From the NCBI GenBank assembly GCA_021794015.1, contig JAJYRQ010000010.1, positions 34,578 through 98,577 of the forward strand: a stretch of 64,000 bases of DNA, in the 5' to 3' direction. The position numbers and the translations under genes are program-made. The notes beneath the pieces were generated by a model. The model saw only the letters and a list, made by a program, of their open reading frames with translations, made no database searches and was not told the DNA's origin. This document shows, piece after piece, positions 1 through 9,899 of this stretch. This DNA is from Deltaproteobacteria bacterium. GTDB lineage: Bacteria > Desulfobacterota > Binatia > Binatales > Binataceae. Within the stretch, counting starts at the first letter, position 1. Each line of letters opens with the position of its first letter.

Positions 1-170
1 ACGGGCTTGGCGGCTCGCGCAGCGCCCAAACCAGGCCAAAAAAGGCTCGGTGCGATCTGCGGCGAGGCCGGCTGCACAAGCTGGCGCCATGGCCCGAGCC
101 GCCCTTGATGAAGCCGACTCTGCTCGCAGGGAGGCAGAGCGGCCCGCAACTTTGCCCCAGGAGGTCGGAG

Positions 171-947
171 ATGGGCAAGCAGGAAGCAGCTCTCACGCTT
201 ATCGGCGGTCCCACTGTTCTGATCGAGCTTAACGGAATGCGCCTGTTGACCGATCCGACCTTCGACCCGCCGCAAAGCTACCGGTCGGGAAGCGTCACCC
301 TTAGCAAGCTAAGCCCTCCGGCGATCGCAGCCGATGCCGTCGGGCAGATTGACGCCGTGCTTTTGAGCCACGACCAGCATTTCGACAACCTCGACTATGG
401 CGGGCGAAGCTTGCTCGGCAAAGTCGCGGCTATCCTTACCACTCAGTCAGGCGCCAAACGCCTAGGCGGCCAAGCCAGAGGCCTGGCCGCCTGGGAGACA
501 ACGCGGCTTGAGAGCCAAGGCAGCGCCGGCATTTTCATCACCGCGACTGCGGCGCGCCACGGTCCGCCCGGGATCGAGCCGCTCTTGGGCGAGGTAACCG
601 GCTTCGCGCTGGGTCTGGAAGAGCCGGGCGACGCGATCTACATCACGGGCGACACGGTATGGTACGAGGGCGTGTCCGAGGTGGCCCGCCGGTTCAGTCC
701 GCGCCTGGTGCTGATTTTTGCCGGCGCGGCCCGGCCGCGTGGTTCCTTCCACGTAACGATGGACAGCAACGACGCGATCGAGACCGCTCACGCCTTTGCG
801 CAAGCCCGCATCGCGGCGGCGCACACCGAGGGCTGGGGCCATTTCACCGAGAGCCAGGACGACCTCGAGCGATCGTTTGCCACCTTGGGCCTTAGCGGCC
901 GCCTACAACGGTTGGCGGCCGGGCGGCGGGTGTCGTTCGACCTCTAA
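171..947 (+). CDS. MBL-fold metal-dependent hydrolase (UlaG/RomA-like)
   Basis: Predicted 258-aa metallo-beta-lactamase-fold hydrolase. The metal motif HDQHFDN lies at residues 67-73, with later metal-ligand candidates in AARHGPPG, ITGDTVWY and AAHTEGWGHF. The N-terminus has the LIGGPTVLIELNG and LLTDPTFD strands typical of the UlaG-like branch. The ATG at 171 is chosen because GGAGGTCGG lies just upstream; an in-frame start at 105 has no such site. No signal peptide is seen, so it is probably cytoplasmic. It precedes an MFS exporter on the same strand with a 162-base gap, so co-transcription is possible but unproven. The substrate cannot be deduced. Confidence 0.82.
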   Translation: MGKQEAALTLIGGPTVLIELNGMRLLTDPTFDPPQSYRSGSVTLSKLSPPAIAADAVGQIDAVLLSHDQHFDNLDYGGRSLLGKVAAILTTQSGAKRLGGQARGLAAWETTRLESQGSAGIFITATAARHGPPGIEPLLGEVTGFALGLEEPGDAIYITGDTVWYEGVSEVARRFSPRLVLIFAGAARPRGSFHVTMDSNDAIETAHAFAQARIAAAHTEGWGHFTESQDDLERSFATLGLSGRLQRLAAGRRVSFDL

Positions 948-1109
948 CCAGGCCGGCCTAAGCCGCCGCCTCGCAGAGCCGCCTGCCGGGCGGCATGATC
1001 TCGGCCGGCGCCGATGTTACCCTGGCGTGGCGCGCTTGGGCCCGCAAGCCGGCGCCGGCAAAGCTAGCTGCCCGGCCACGTGCTCCAGCTCAGGGGAAAT
1101 TTCGCCGCC

Positions 1110-2327
1110 ATGACGCAGCCTATTTTGCAGCCAACGTTGACGGGCGGGCCATCCGTGGCTCGAGAGACGCCAGGGATTTTGTCGGCCGGCGTCGGCCTAT
1201 GGTCGCTCACCTGGCTTCACCTGCTCAACGACGGCGCGGCGAACTACTTGCCGGCGGTGCTGCCGGCGGTAGTGGACGAGCTGCACATCCCGCGGGCGCT
1301 GGTGGGCGCGGTGATGGGCGGCCTTCTGGTCGGGCAGGGGCTGCAGCCGCTGTGCGGCTGGATTGCGGACCGCCTTGGCGGCCGTTTGTTTGTCGTGCTG
1401 GGCGCAACCGGCACCACGATTGGCGCGGCGCTCATCGGGCTGATGCCGAGCTACTTCTGGCTGGTCGGGCTCTTACTCGTCATCGGCACGGCGAACGCGT
1501 TTTTTCATCCTCCGGCGTTGACGGCGGTGCGCCAGCTTGATTCGCGCCGCCATGCCGTCTTCATTTCGACCTTCCTGATAGGCGGGGAGCTGGGCCGGGG
1601 CCTGTGGCCGCTTTTGGCGGGCGCGCTGGTAACACGCTTTGGCCTGCCCTGGCTTGCGCTGCTGGCGCTGCCAACGGTACTGACGATGCCGTTTTTGGCG
1701 GGGCGCGTGCCTGCGCTGGTGGTGTCGGCGGCGCGCCGGCCGAGAGGGCCGGGGCACGGCGTTTCCGCGCTAGGACGCCTGGCGGCGGTGCTCGCATACG
1801 CCGGTCTGCGGGCCAGCGTGCTTTACAGCGTGGTCACCTTTCTGCCGCTTCTGTGGCGCCAACGAGGCGGCAGCCTGGTGGGCGGCGCCTGGATGATCAC
1901 GGTATTCTTGTGCGCTGGCATTGCGGGCAACATCGGCGGCGGGCTGGCCGCCGAGCGCTTTGGCCGGCGCGCCGTGCTGGCCACCGCGCCGCTGCTTAGC
2001 GCCGCGCTGATCGCCGTCCTGGTCGGCATTCGCGGTCCGGCGCTATGGGTGGTGCTCGCCCTTCTGGGCGTAGCCTCCTGGGCGACGATCCCGCTCCAGA
2101 TTCTGATTGCGCAGGACCTGCTGCCCGACAACCGTTCGCTGGGCTCGGGGCTTGCCCTGGGCTTTTCCAACGCATTGGGAGCGGCAGGCCTTGCAGTTTT
2201 GGGATGGGTCGCCGCGCGGACGTCAATACCGGTGGTGCTGTGGATCGGCGTTGCGCTTAACCTGGGCGCGGCGATGCTGCTTTCCGGGGCTTCCTGGCTG
2301 CCGGCGCAATCGCAGGTTCAAAGCTGA
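1110..2327 (+). CDS. MFS transporter, fosmidomycin-resistance (Fsr)-like
   Basis: About 405 residues with roughly twelve hydrophobic segments, the usual size and topology of a major facilitator. The first helix (WLHLLNDGAANYLPAVLPAV) and the loop GWIADRLGGR match the layout of the fosmidomycin-resistance subfamily, which also includes small-solute exporters. The ATG at 1110 is preceded by AGGGGAA; a GTG 30 bases upstream is also in frame. It converges on the ammonium-transporter gene. The subfamily assignment rests on the N-terminal signature; the substrate is unknown. Confidence 0.8.
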   Translation: MTQPILQPTLTGGPSVARETPGILSAGVGLWSLTWLHLLNDGAANYLPAVLPAVVDELHIPRALVGAVMGGLLVGQGLQPLCGWIADRLGGRLFVVLGATGTTIGAALIGLMPSYFWLVGLLLVIGTANAFFHPPALTAVRQLDSRRHAVFISTFLIGGELGRGLWPLLAGALVTRFGLPWLALLALPTVLTMPFLAGRVPALVVSAARRPRGPGHGVSALGRLAAVLAYAGLRASVLYSVVTFLPLLWRQRGGSLVGGAWMITVFLCAGIAGNIGGGLAAERFGRRAVLATAPLLSAALIAVLVGIRGPALWVVLALLGVASWATIPLQILIAQDLLPDNRSLGSGLALGFSNALGAAGLAVLGWVAARTSIPVVLWIGVALNLGAAMLLSGASWLPAQSQVQS

Positions 2328-2380
2328 GCCGGGCCCGGAAAGCCGGCACCCGGGCGCGCCGGCAAGGCTCCCGGCGCCCG

Positions 2381-4102
2381 CTAGGCAAGCCCCTGGGTCG
2401 CCTCCTGCGCAAGTGCAACGCCGACCGGTTCTTCCGGGTAGGCCGGCATGCCAAACTCGGGCACGTCAAGGCCCTCCAGCTCGACCTCTTTGGGAACCCG
2501 CAGGCTTCGCGCGGCGTTAACCGCCCGGAAAACCGCGTAGGTGAAGCCGAAGGCATAGACCGCCATCAGCGTGGCGCCGCCAAGCTGCATCAGGAACTGC
2601 CCGGGGTCGCCGTAGAGAAGGCCGGTCACGCCCTGGCTCGCCTTGCCCAGGTACGAGGCCGCGCCGACGCCGTTCCAGCCTGCGCCGTAGGTTCCGTCGG
2701 CGAAGATGCCTACGGCCACACCGCCCAGCCAGCCGCAGTAGCCGTGCACCGAGATGGCGCCGCACGGGTCGTCCACCTTGAGCACCCGCTCATTGAAGAG
2801 CACGCCCAGGTCAACCAGGACGCCGGCCATCGTCCCGATTATGACCGCCGAGTTGGCGTTTACGAACGCGCACGGAGCCGTGATCGCCACCAGGCCCGCC
2901 AGCATCCCGTTGCAGGCCATCGTGATGTCCGGCTTGCCGAAAAGCGCGTACCACAGGAGCATCGCGGCGGCCGAACCGGCGCAGGCCGCCAAGTTGGTGT
3001 TGACCGCGATCACCGAGATGCGCAAGTCCGTGGCGCCCAGCGTCGAGCCGGAATTAAAGCCCATCCAGCCAAACAGCAAAATGAAGGTCCCGGTCACCAC
3101 GAAGGCCAGATTGTGCGCCGGAAAGGCGCGCGGCCTGCCGTCCGGACCGTACTTGCCCAGCCGCGGACCAAGGATGATTGCAAGCGCCATCGCCGCGAAG
3201 CCGCCCACGCCGTGCACCACGGTCGAGCCGGCGAAATCCACATAGCCGTGCGCCCAGCCCAGCGTTGCGCCCAACTGCGAAAGCCAGCCGCCGCCCCATT
3301 CCCAACAGCCGAAAATCGGGTAAAGCAGCGCCCCCATGAAAAGCTCGCAGAGCACAAAGGCCCAAAAGGTGATCCGTTCGCAGATCGCGCCCACGATGAT
3401 ATAGCCGGCGGTCTCCATGAAGACCACCTCGAACAGCGTAAGACAGTTGCTGCCGGCGTCGTAGGCCGGCCCACTAAGGAAAAACCCCCTGCCGCCGAGA
3501 AATCCCCACTGCCCGCCGCCCACAAGAAACTTGTCGAGCGTCGCCGCCCCGCCCAGCGTCGCCGGCGCGGCGTTGATCGCCACGCCGCCGTACTGAAAGG
3601 CGTACCCGCAGGCGTAGTAGGCCAGCAAGGCAAAAACGTAGGCCGCAAAGTTGAGCATCATCAGGTGTGCCGCATTCTTCCTGCGCACCAAGCCGCAGGT
3701 CAGAAGCGCAAAGCCGGCCTGCATGAAAAGCACCAGGTAGCCGGTGAGCAGCGTCCAGGAAAAGTTGGCGGCAATCCGCAGATGCCCCACAGAATCGGCA
3801 AGCCTAAGCGCCAGCGGCTCCCGGGCCGCCTGCGCGTTGTAAAGCTGGAAGTCTTTCAGGCTCTTGGCATAGTCGGGGGCGCTCTTGTCGGTCGGCGCGG
3901 CCGCGACAAAGGGGTTGCCGGCCGCGTCAGAGACCGCGGCGCGGTCTCCGGTGGCGATTCCCGCAGGGTCGGGCTGCGGCTGCTCGCCGGCGCGCGCCAA
4001 GCCGGGCCAAGCGCCAAGCCAACAGGCGATCAGAACTGCCACGGCCCGCGCGCGCAGCCGCTGCCGGGCCGCTCTTGTCCGCCCCGGCTCACGAGCGATC
4101 AT
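2381..4102 (-). CDS. amt: Ammonium transporter (Amt family)
   Basis: A 573-residue protein with an N-terminal signal peptide (cleavage near GLARAGEQ), a periplasmic stretch of roughly 60 residues and then an eleven-helix Amt core. Family-type motifs include VDFAGSTVVHGVGGFAAMA and FGWMGFNSGSTLGATDL. Amt trimers conduct ammonium or ammonia across the inner membrane and are gated by GlnK. It is longer than the usual 400-450 residues because of the N-terminal region and a C-terminal tail. The ATG at 4102 follows an excellent AGAGGAGGAAA ribosome site. It lies 72 bases downstream of glnK in the classic glnK-amt order. Confidence 0.95.
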   Translation of the reverse strand: MIAREPGRTRAARQRLRARAVAVLIACWLGAWPGLARAGEQPQPDPAGIATGDRAAVSDAAGNPFVAAAPTDKSAPDYAKSLKDFQLYNAQAAREPLALRLADSVGHLRIAANFSWTLLTGYLVLFMQAGFALLTCGLVRRKNAAHLMMLNFAAYVFALLAYYACGYAFQYGGVAINAAPATLGGAATLDKFLVGGGQWGFLGGRGFFLSGPAYDAGSNCLTLFEVVFMETAGYIIVGAICERITFWAFVLCELFMGALLYPIFGCWEWGGGWLSQLGATLGWAHGYVDFAGSTVVHGVGGFAAMALAIILGPRLGKYGPDGRPRAFPAHNLAFVVTGTFILLFGWMGFNSGSTLGATDLRISVIAVNTNLAACAGSAAAMLLWYALFGKPDITMACNGMLAGLVAITAPCAFVNANSAVIIGTMAGVLVDLGVLFNERVLKVDDPCGAISVHGYCGWLGGVAVGIFADGTYGAGWNGVGAASYLGKASQGVTGLLYGDPGQFLMQLGGATLMAVYAFGFTYAVFRAVNAARSLRVPKEVELEGLDVPEFGMPAYPEEPVGVALAQEATQGLA

Positions 4103-4174
4103 CGTCGGGTTTCCTCCTCTCTTCGCAACCGGCGTCAGGCGCCGCAGCCGGCGCCCGCGCTTGCGCCGGCCGGC

Positions 4175-4534
<360 letters not shown>

Positions 4535-4756
4535 TTAGGCAGAATAGGCAAAAGCGATACCAAGCGCGGCGTCGGAAGAACAGGACTTTTCCGGCATCAA
4601 CGCCATAAATGGCGCCTCTTTGCCGGGCATCTGCCGCAAACAAGTGCAAGCCGGCGCGGCGCCCATCCGGGGTGCGCTGCCGGCGCGGGCCCCGCCGGGC
4701 GCCCGAGGCGCCCGGCGGCAAACCGTGACAGGGAAGGCAAAGGCGCGCGCCGGCGC

Positions 4757-6088
4757 CTAGTCGAGGCCGTAGCGCCGGCGCTTTCGCCAAAGCGTGGTAA
4801 CGTTGATGCCGAGCTTGGCAGCGGCCTCTTCCAGCGTTGCGCTATCGGCGAGAACGTGGATGATATGCTCGCGCTCGACATCCTCGAGCGTGGCCGAAGT
4901 GCCGGGATGCGGGTGCGAGGCGGCAGGCTCGCGGAAAACCGAGTCGGGCAGATCCTCCGGCGTTATCAGGTCGCTGCGGCTTAGCACCGCCGCGCGCTCA
5001 AGGGCGTTGCGCAACTCGCGCACGTTGCCCGGCCAGTGGTAACGCAGCAGCGCCCGGCAAGCCTCCTCGGACAGCCCGAGTCCCGGCCGGCGGTTGCGCA
5101 CGCCGAGCGCTTTCACCAGCCAATGGGCCAAATCCACGATGTCCTCGCGACGTTCCCGCAGCGGCGGCATCCGCAGCATGATAACGTTGAGCCGGTAGAA
5201 CAGGTCTTCGCGAAAGCGCCCGGCCAGAACCTCGGCTTCCAACTCGCGGTTCGAGGCCGCGATGATTCGGGCGTCCACCCGGATGGTGTTGCTCCCGCCT
5301 ACCCGCTCAAAGCTCTGCTCTTGCAGGAAACGAAGGAACTTGGTCTGAAGAGCGCCCGGCAGGTCGGCGATCTCATCGAGGAAAACCGTGCCGCCCCCGG
5401 CCACCTCCAGCCGCCCGGGCTTGTCCTTGACCGCGCCGGTGAAGGCGCCGCGGACATGTCCGAAAAGCTCGCTTTCCAACAGTTGCTCCGAGAGCGTCGT
5501 GCAATTGACCACGATGAAGGGAGCCTCCGCCCGGCGGCTCCAGCGATGAATCTGCCGGGCCAGCACGTTCTTGCCGGTGCCGCTTTCGCCGGTGAGCAGG
5601 ATAGTGGCCTCGCTGCCCGCGGCCTGGCGCGCGGTCTCAAGCAGGCGCATCATCGGCTCGCTCTGCGAGCCGAGCATCGGAATATCATCGATCGCCTGGC
5701 GCAGCGCCTGGTTCTCGGCGCGCAGCCCCGCCAACTGCACCGCCCGTTCGACGATGTGGCGAATCTGCTCGAGCGAAAACGGCTTGGTCACATAGTCGTG
5801 CGCGCCGGCCTTCATGGCGGCCACAGCGCCCTCCACGCTGGCGTAGGCGGTCATCAGGACGACCAAGGTGTCGGCCTGGCGCGCCTTTATCCTGCGCAGC
5901 AGCTCGAGGCCGTCGGTCTCGGCCATTCGGTAGTCGGTCAGCACAACGTCAAAAGAAAACTGCGCGAGCAGTTTAAGCGCCTGCTCCGCGCTGTCGGCGG
6001 TCTGGGTCTGATGTCCGAGCGAGGCAAAGAAGATCGCCAGGCTGTGGCAGATGTTCTTCTCGTCGTCAACGATCAGCAGCCGGGCCAT
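4757..6088 (-). CDS. Sigma-54-dependent response regulator (NtrC family)
   Basis: A 443-residue three-domain regulator. The receiver (about 1-120) has the acidic pair in IVDDEK and the phospho-acceptor Asp in VVLTDYRM. The central AAA+ domain has Walker A GESGTGKN and the sigma-54 contact loop GAFTGA, so it should activate RpoN promoters. The C-terminal Fis-type helix-turn-helix ends [19 protein letters not shown]. Its ATG overlaps the kinase stop as TGATG, which indicates translational coupling and marks the pair as cognate. Position between the kdp-porin block and glnK-amt suggests it controls one or both, an inference from synteny. Confidence 0.93.
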   Translation of the reverse strand: MARLLIVDDEKNICHSLAIFFASLGHQTQTADSAEQALKLLAQFSFDVVLTDYRMAETDGLELLRRIKARQADTLVVLMTAYASVEGAVAAMKAGAHDYVTKPFSLEQIRHIVERAVQLAGLRAENQALRQAIDDIPMLGSQSEPMMRLLETARQAAGSEATILLTGESGTGKNVLARQIHRWSRRAEAPFIVVNCTTLSEQLLESELFGHVRGAFTGAVKDKPGRLEVAGGGTVFLDEIADLPGALQTKFLRFLQEQSFERVGGSNTIRVDARIIAASNRELEAEVLAGRFREDLFYRLNVIMLRMPPLRERREDIVDLAHWLVKALGVRNRRPGLGLSEEACRALLRYHWPGNVRELRNALERAAVLSRSDLITPEDLPDSVFREPAASHPHPGTSATLEDVEREHIIHVLADSATLEEAAAKLGINVTTLWRKRRRYGLD

Positions 6089-7938
6089 CAGGCGTAACCT
6101 CCGGCCGGGAGCTCGACGATGAAACGGCTGCCCGCGCCCACTGCGCTGTCGACATAAATCCGCCCGCGGTGCGCCTCGACGATCTCCTTGACAATGGCCA
6201 GCCCAAGCCCGGCCAGCCCCTGGGCGCTGCCGTCGGCCGCGTACTGAGTGAAGCGCTCGAAGATGCGCGCGCGAATCTCGGGGGCGATGCCCGGGCCGGT
6301 ATCGCTCACCTCAAGCCGCACCGCCCCGTCAAGCTGGCGCAGGCCGACCACGATGCGCCCGGCCGCCGGGGTGTAGCGCAGCGCATTACCGATCAGGTTC
6401 GACAGCACCCACGAGAGCTTGAGCGGGTCGCCCTTGACCAGCGGTACCGGCCCGACCTGTTTTTCGAGCCGCACGCCCTTGGCCTGCGCTTGCAGGACAA
6501 ATCGATCGGTTACCTCGCCCACTACCCGGCAGAAATCCAAGGGCTCGCGCTGCAGCGCAATCGAGGCCAGCTCGCCTCGCGCCAGGCTGAGCAGGTTGTC
6601 GCTTAGCTGGCGCATCCGAGCGCACTCCTCGAGAATCGAGCGGATGAGCGAGGCCGGATGCGGGTCGAGCCCGGCCGCTTCGCGCTCGAGCAGCTCGGCC
6701 GAAAGGGCCAGCGCGGTAAGCGGCGTGCGCAGCTCGTGAGAGAGCGTGGCGACCAGGTTGACCCGCGCCCGGTCCTGGTCCCGGACATGGGTCACATCCT
6801 GCAGCACCAGGAGCGTTCCCAGCAACGTTCCGTCGCGACCGCGCAGCGCGGCCGGTTTGAGCAAGTAGTAATGGTCCCGGCCGCGCACGTGAAGCTCGAC
6901 CTCGACGCGCCTAAGCTGCGGGCGGGCGCGGCGAAGTTCGCGCAGCGCGTCGCGGATTTTCAGGTAATGCGGCTGGTTCGTGCTCAAGTCGTCGAACGGG
7001 CTTCCCAGCGCCTCGCCCGGCTCGAGGTTCATGATGAGCGCGGCGATCTCGTTAATATGCGTGACAACTCCGCCGGCGTCCACCAAGACCACGCCGTCTT
7101 CCAGGCTTTCGATGATCGCCTCGGTCTTGTTCTTTTCGTAGAGCAGCCGCTCGACGTTGAGTTCCTCGTACTGCTTGAGCCGCTCGGCCATCTGATTGAA
7201 CTGGCGCGCCAGCGCCTGCAACTCGGCAAACCCTTGAGGGCCGACCCGGCCCCGGCCAGCGCGCGGGGCGGCGTGGCGCGGGCTTACGGCCAACTCCGTA
7301 AGCGGGCGAACAACCGCCCGCGCCAGACCCCAGGCCAGCGCCGCGCCGCCGAGCAGCAGCGCCGCTAGCGCAAGCCCCAACCCCTCGCTCAACCGGCGGG
7401 CGAGCCGTCCCGCGCGGGCCGATTCCTCGAACATTGCCACCTGATCGCGCTTTACCAAGCGATCCAGCAGGCGGCGCAGGCCAGCAATCTCATCGCGCCT
7501 CAGGCCGCTTTGCCGTCCGCCGGTATCCGGCGCCAGAAGACGCCGGGCGCGCCGCTCGATCTCATCTCGCAGCCTAAGCTCTCCAGGGTCCCCAAATTTC
7601 TCGTTTTCTGCCTGCCGCCACTTTTCGAAAGCGGTCCGACAGCGCTCGATTCCCCGGCCGGCATCGCGCCCAGGCAGCGCATAGTCCAACTCGTCAAGCG
7701 CCTCCCTAAACCGCTCGGCACTCCGGATTCGAAGTCGGCTGCGCTGGAGGACCTGGCGGAGCGCGGCAGCCCGGCCGTAACCAAGGTGCAAGGCGAACCC
7801 GCCTCCAGCCAGAGCCAGCGCCGCCACAACAAGCGTCACGGCGCCAATGCGTCCTTTGAGCGTCGGCACTCTCAGCCGCGGGTCATGCACGCTCTTGCGA
7901 CCTCGCCGAAGCCAACCACGCGTAATCGTTCGGACCAC
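6088..7938 (-). CDS. Membrane sensor histidine kinase (HAMP-PAS-HisKA-HATPase)
   Basis: A 616-residue kinase. It has a transmembrane helix near residues 32-55, a periplasmic domain of about 130 residues, a second helix near 190-212, a HAMP-like segment and a PAS domain beginning IIESLEDGVVLVDAGG. The phosphotransfer box is LSHELRTPLTALALSAELL, followed by the N box LSNLIGNALRYTP, the G1 box DTGPGIAPE and a G2 region AGLGLAIVKEIV. It resembles NtrB/NtrY-like kinases and lacks the KdpD and Usp domains of a true KdpD. The start used is a GTG without a strong ribosome site, so the N-terminus may be a little off. It is coupled to the sigma-54 regulator downstream. Confidence 0.9.
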   Translation of the reverse strand: MVRTITRGWLRRGRKSVHDPRLRVPTLKGRIGAVTLVVAALALAGGGFALHLGYGRAAALRQVLQRSRLRIRSAERFREALDELDYALPGRDAGRGIERCRTAFEKWRQAENEKFGDPGELRLRDEIERRARRLLAPDTGGRQSGLRRDEIAGLRRLLDRLVKRDQVAMFEESARAGRLARRLSEGLGLALAALLLGGAALAWGLARAVVRPLTELAVSPRHAAPRAGRGRVGPQGFAELQALARQFNQMAERLKQYEELNVERLLYEKNKTEAIIESLEDGVVLVDAGGVVTHINEIAALIMNLEPGEALGSPFDDLSTNQPHYLKIRDALRELRRARPQLRRVEVELHVRGRDHYYLLKPAALRGRDGTLLGTLLVLQDVTHVRDQDRARVNLVATLSHELRTPLTALALSAELLEREAAGLDPHPASLIRSILEECARMRQLSDNLLSLARGELASIALQREPLDFCRVVGEVTDRFVLQAQAKGVRLEKQVGPVPLVKGDPLKLSWVLSNLIGNALRYTPAAGRIVVGLRQLDGAVRLEVSDTGPGIAPEIRARIFERFTQYAADGSAQGLAGLGLAIVKEIVEAHRGRIYVDSAVGAGSRFIVELPAGGYA

Positions 7939-8264
7939 TCATCGGACTATCGCGCTCCGGCAACGCGGTGGCACTTTGCGGACCGCAAAGGGAGCCTTGG
8001 CCCCCCGCTAAGACAGCCGCCGCCGGCCGGCTGCGCGGCAGCCTTCGCCCTCACCAGCCGAGCGCCTAGACCGAGCAGAGCCCGGCAGCCTAACGAGTGT
8101 TCGCAGAGCCTCCGGCGGCGCCAAACGTGCTCAAAGCCAGCATTACCACCTCGGCCGTGAGCCGTTAAGCACCCCCCTGAACGCAGGTACGGGTCACCCG
8201 GTGCATTGGCTCTCCCGACTAGCCTCGCCTAGCGCCCGCCAGACCTGCACGGTCTCATCCGGCT
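7939..8264. other. Intergenic gap between porin and histidine kinase genes
   Basis: About 326 bases between the porin stop and the kinase start, both genes on the minus strand. I see no convincing coding region, terminator or promoter. Open frames here are short and lack family signatures or a good ribosome site. Confidence 0.5.
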
Positions 8265-9668
8265 TTAGAAAAGGAATCCCGTCTCGATTAGGCCCCGCAC
8301 CTGCGTCGGATTCCTTCCCAGCGCGCCGAAGACGTCGCCCGAGACATAGCCCATCGCTTCGACCAGCGAAACCTCGGTCCGGGCAAAGAACTGATGGTAC
8401 TGGTAGGTCGGCGTGAGCGTCAGCGACCAGGCCGAGCTGCCCGGGCCAAAAAACAGAAGATTGGCGGCGCCCGCGGCAGCGGTCCCGGTACTGGTGATAT
8501 ACTCGGCGCGCGCCCCAAGGAAAAAATGCTCGCTCAGGGCGTAGCTGGCCAATACCGCGCCGCCCAGCGTCGAGGTCGACTCCAACACCCCAAGCTGGGC
8601 ATTGTGCGGCAGGTAGGTCCACTGAAAGTACGGCTGAATGATCCACGGCGCCGCATTGTAGGTGTAAATCAGGTTGTAGATTTCGCTGTTGTTCTGCAGA
8701 AGCGGCGCGGCAAAACTCGACGAACGGGAAAAGCCCAGATTGCCGGCAGCCACCGCCGTAACCGTGTTGGCCGAATTCAACGCGTACGACAACAGGCCCG
8801 AAGCCCAGGTAAAACTGTTCGAATAAAAGCCGTTGTTCCAGCTTAACGAGGCGGTCAGCGGACCCGACACATAATTGAGCTGGACCCCGGTGTTGACCGC
8901 GTTCTCCTGGTTCCACAAGAGACCGCGCTCGATATTGACGTTCTCGAAGGTAAACGTCATCTCCGCGCCGACCAGCGTCGGCAGGTTGCCCGCCATGATA
9001 GAAAAGTTGTCGCTCGGCGCGTACTTGAGATACGCCACCGGCAGCGGACCGTATAGATTGCTCAGCGCCTTGCCCGCCGTTACCAGCGGCAGGCCCAGAG
9101 CCGGGATGTCGTAGGCTCCCGCTTCAGCGTAGAACTGAATCGGCCCATCGGGCTTCTGCAAGATAATCTGCGCGTTGCTGAGGTCAGCCCGCAACATCCG
9201 GCTCGTGCCGACGCCGTAGTCCTGGGCAATGCCGAGGCCGCTTACCACGCCGTTTAGGTCGAACTTGCCGAGCTGCGAGATGCCCGGCAGGCCGGCCACG
9301 GCAGGAACGCCCAAGTCGAGCGCGGTGGGCGAGGCCATCTGCAAAGGCCCAGTCACCATTGGCGAGCTAAGCGGCGGCACCGGCGTACCGGCCGGCGCCG
9401 GCGGCGGCCCGTTCGCAGTAAGCGGCGATCCGTTACCTCCAGCCGGAGCAGAGCCGCCGGCAGCCGCCGGTGCGGCGCAAGCGGGCGCCGTCGGGGAAGG
9501 GGTTCCCGCGGCCGGCGCCCCACTGCTATCGGCCCACGCCGTCTGCTGCCACAAGGCCAGCGCGAAAAGGGCCACGACAACCAGTACCAGGCTACCGTTT
9601 GCGCGGGTCGCGGGGTGTCGCTTAGCGCGCAATCTTTCTGTTCTTACCGGCAAGAAAGCCTCCTTCAT
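8265..9668 (-). CDS. Outer-membrane beta-barrel porin (BBP2/OmpL-like)
   Basis: A 467-residue exported protein. The N-terminus is basic, then has the hydrophobic core LVLVVVALFALALW and a signal cleavage region near QQTAWADSS. A low-complexity Ala/Pro/Gly linker of about 60 residues follows, then alternating beta strands. The segment FENVNIERGLLWNQE is typical of the BBP2 (OmpL-like) porin family, and the chain ends in Phe as outer-membrane barrels usually do. The ATG at 9668 begins a normal signal peptide; an in-frame codon 24 bases upstream is possible. Downstream of kdpC and upstream of a two-component pair, it may admit cations for Kdp, which is inference. Confidence 0.85.
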   Translation of the reverse strand: MKEAFLPVRTERLRAKRHPATRANGSLVLVVVALFALALWQQTAWADSSGAPAAGTPSPTAPACAAPAAAGGSAPAGGNGSPLTANGPPPAPAGTPVPPLSSPMVTGPLQMASPTALDLGVPAVAGLPGISQLGKFDLNGVVSGLGIAQDYGVGTSRMLRADLSNAQIILQKPDGPIQFYAEAGAYDIPALGLPLVTAGKALSNLYGPLPVAYLKYAPSDNFSIMAGNLPTLVGAEMTFTFENVNIERGLLWNQENAVNTGVQLNYVSGPLTASLSWNNGFYSNSFTWASGLLSYALNSANTVTAVAAGNLGFSRSSSFAAPLLQNNSEIYNLIYTYNAAPWIIQPYFQWTYLPHNAQLGVLESTSTLGGAVLASYALSEHFFLGARAEYITSTGTAAAGAANLLFFGPGSSAWSLTLTPTYQYHQFFARTEVSLVEAMGYVSGDVFGALGRNPTQVRGLIETGFLF

Positions 9669-9899
9669 ACGGCAACGGCGCCCGCTAGGCAAGCCGGCAC
9701 CGCCAGCGGCGGCAGGGGCGCCCGCTGCCTGGCTTAGCGCTCAGCCTTGGCGCGCCAGAGCCGTGAAACCAAGCATCGCAATCGATCTGCTTTCACTCCC
9801 CCGAGATTTGCCGCTCCATCCTTTCGGCCGATTCCCTTTGTCTGCGCGCGCCGGCGAGCCATTACTCCCGCCGGCTGAACGCCGGTGTTGCGAACCTTT

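Noticed and set aside
1..170. Possible end of a gene running in from the left edge
   Set aside because: One frame is open from base 1 to a TGA near 108, but 35 residues without any feature cannot support a call.
4635..4650. Possible sigma-54 (-24/-12) promoter upstream of glnK
   Set aside because: On the minus strand it reads TTGCAC-N4-TTGC: the -24 GG is TG and the spacing is one base short, so it fails the key positions.
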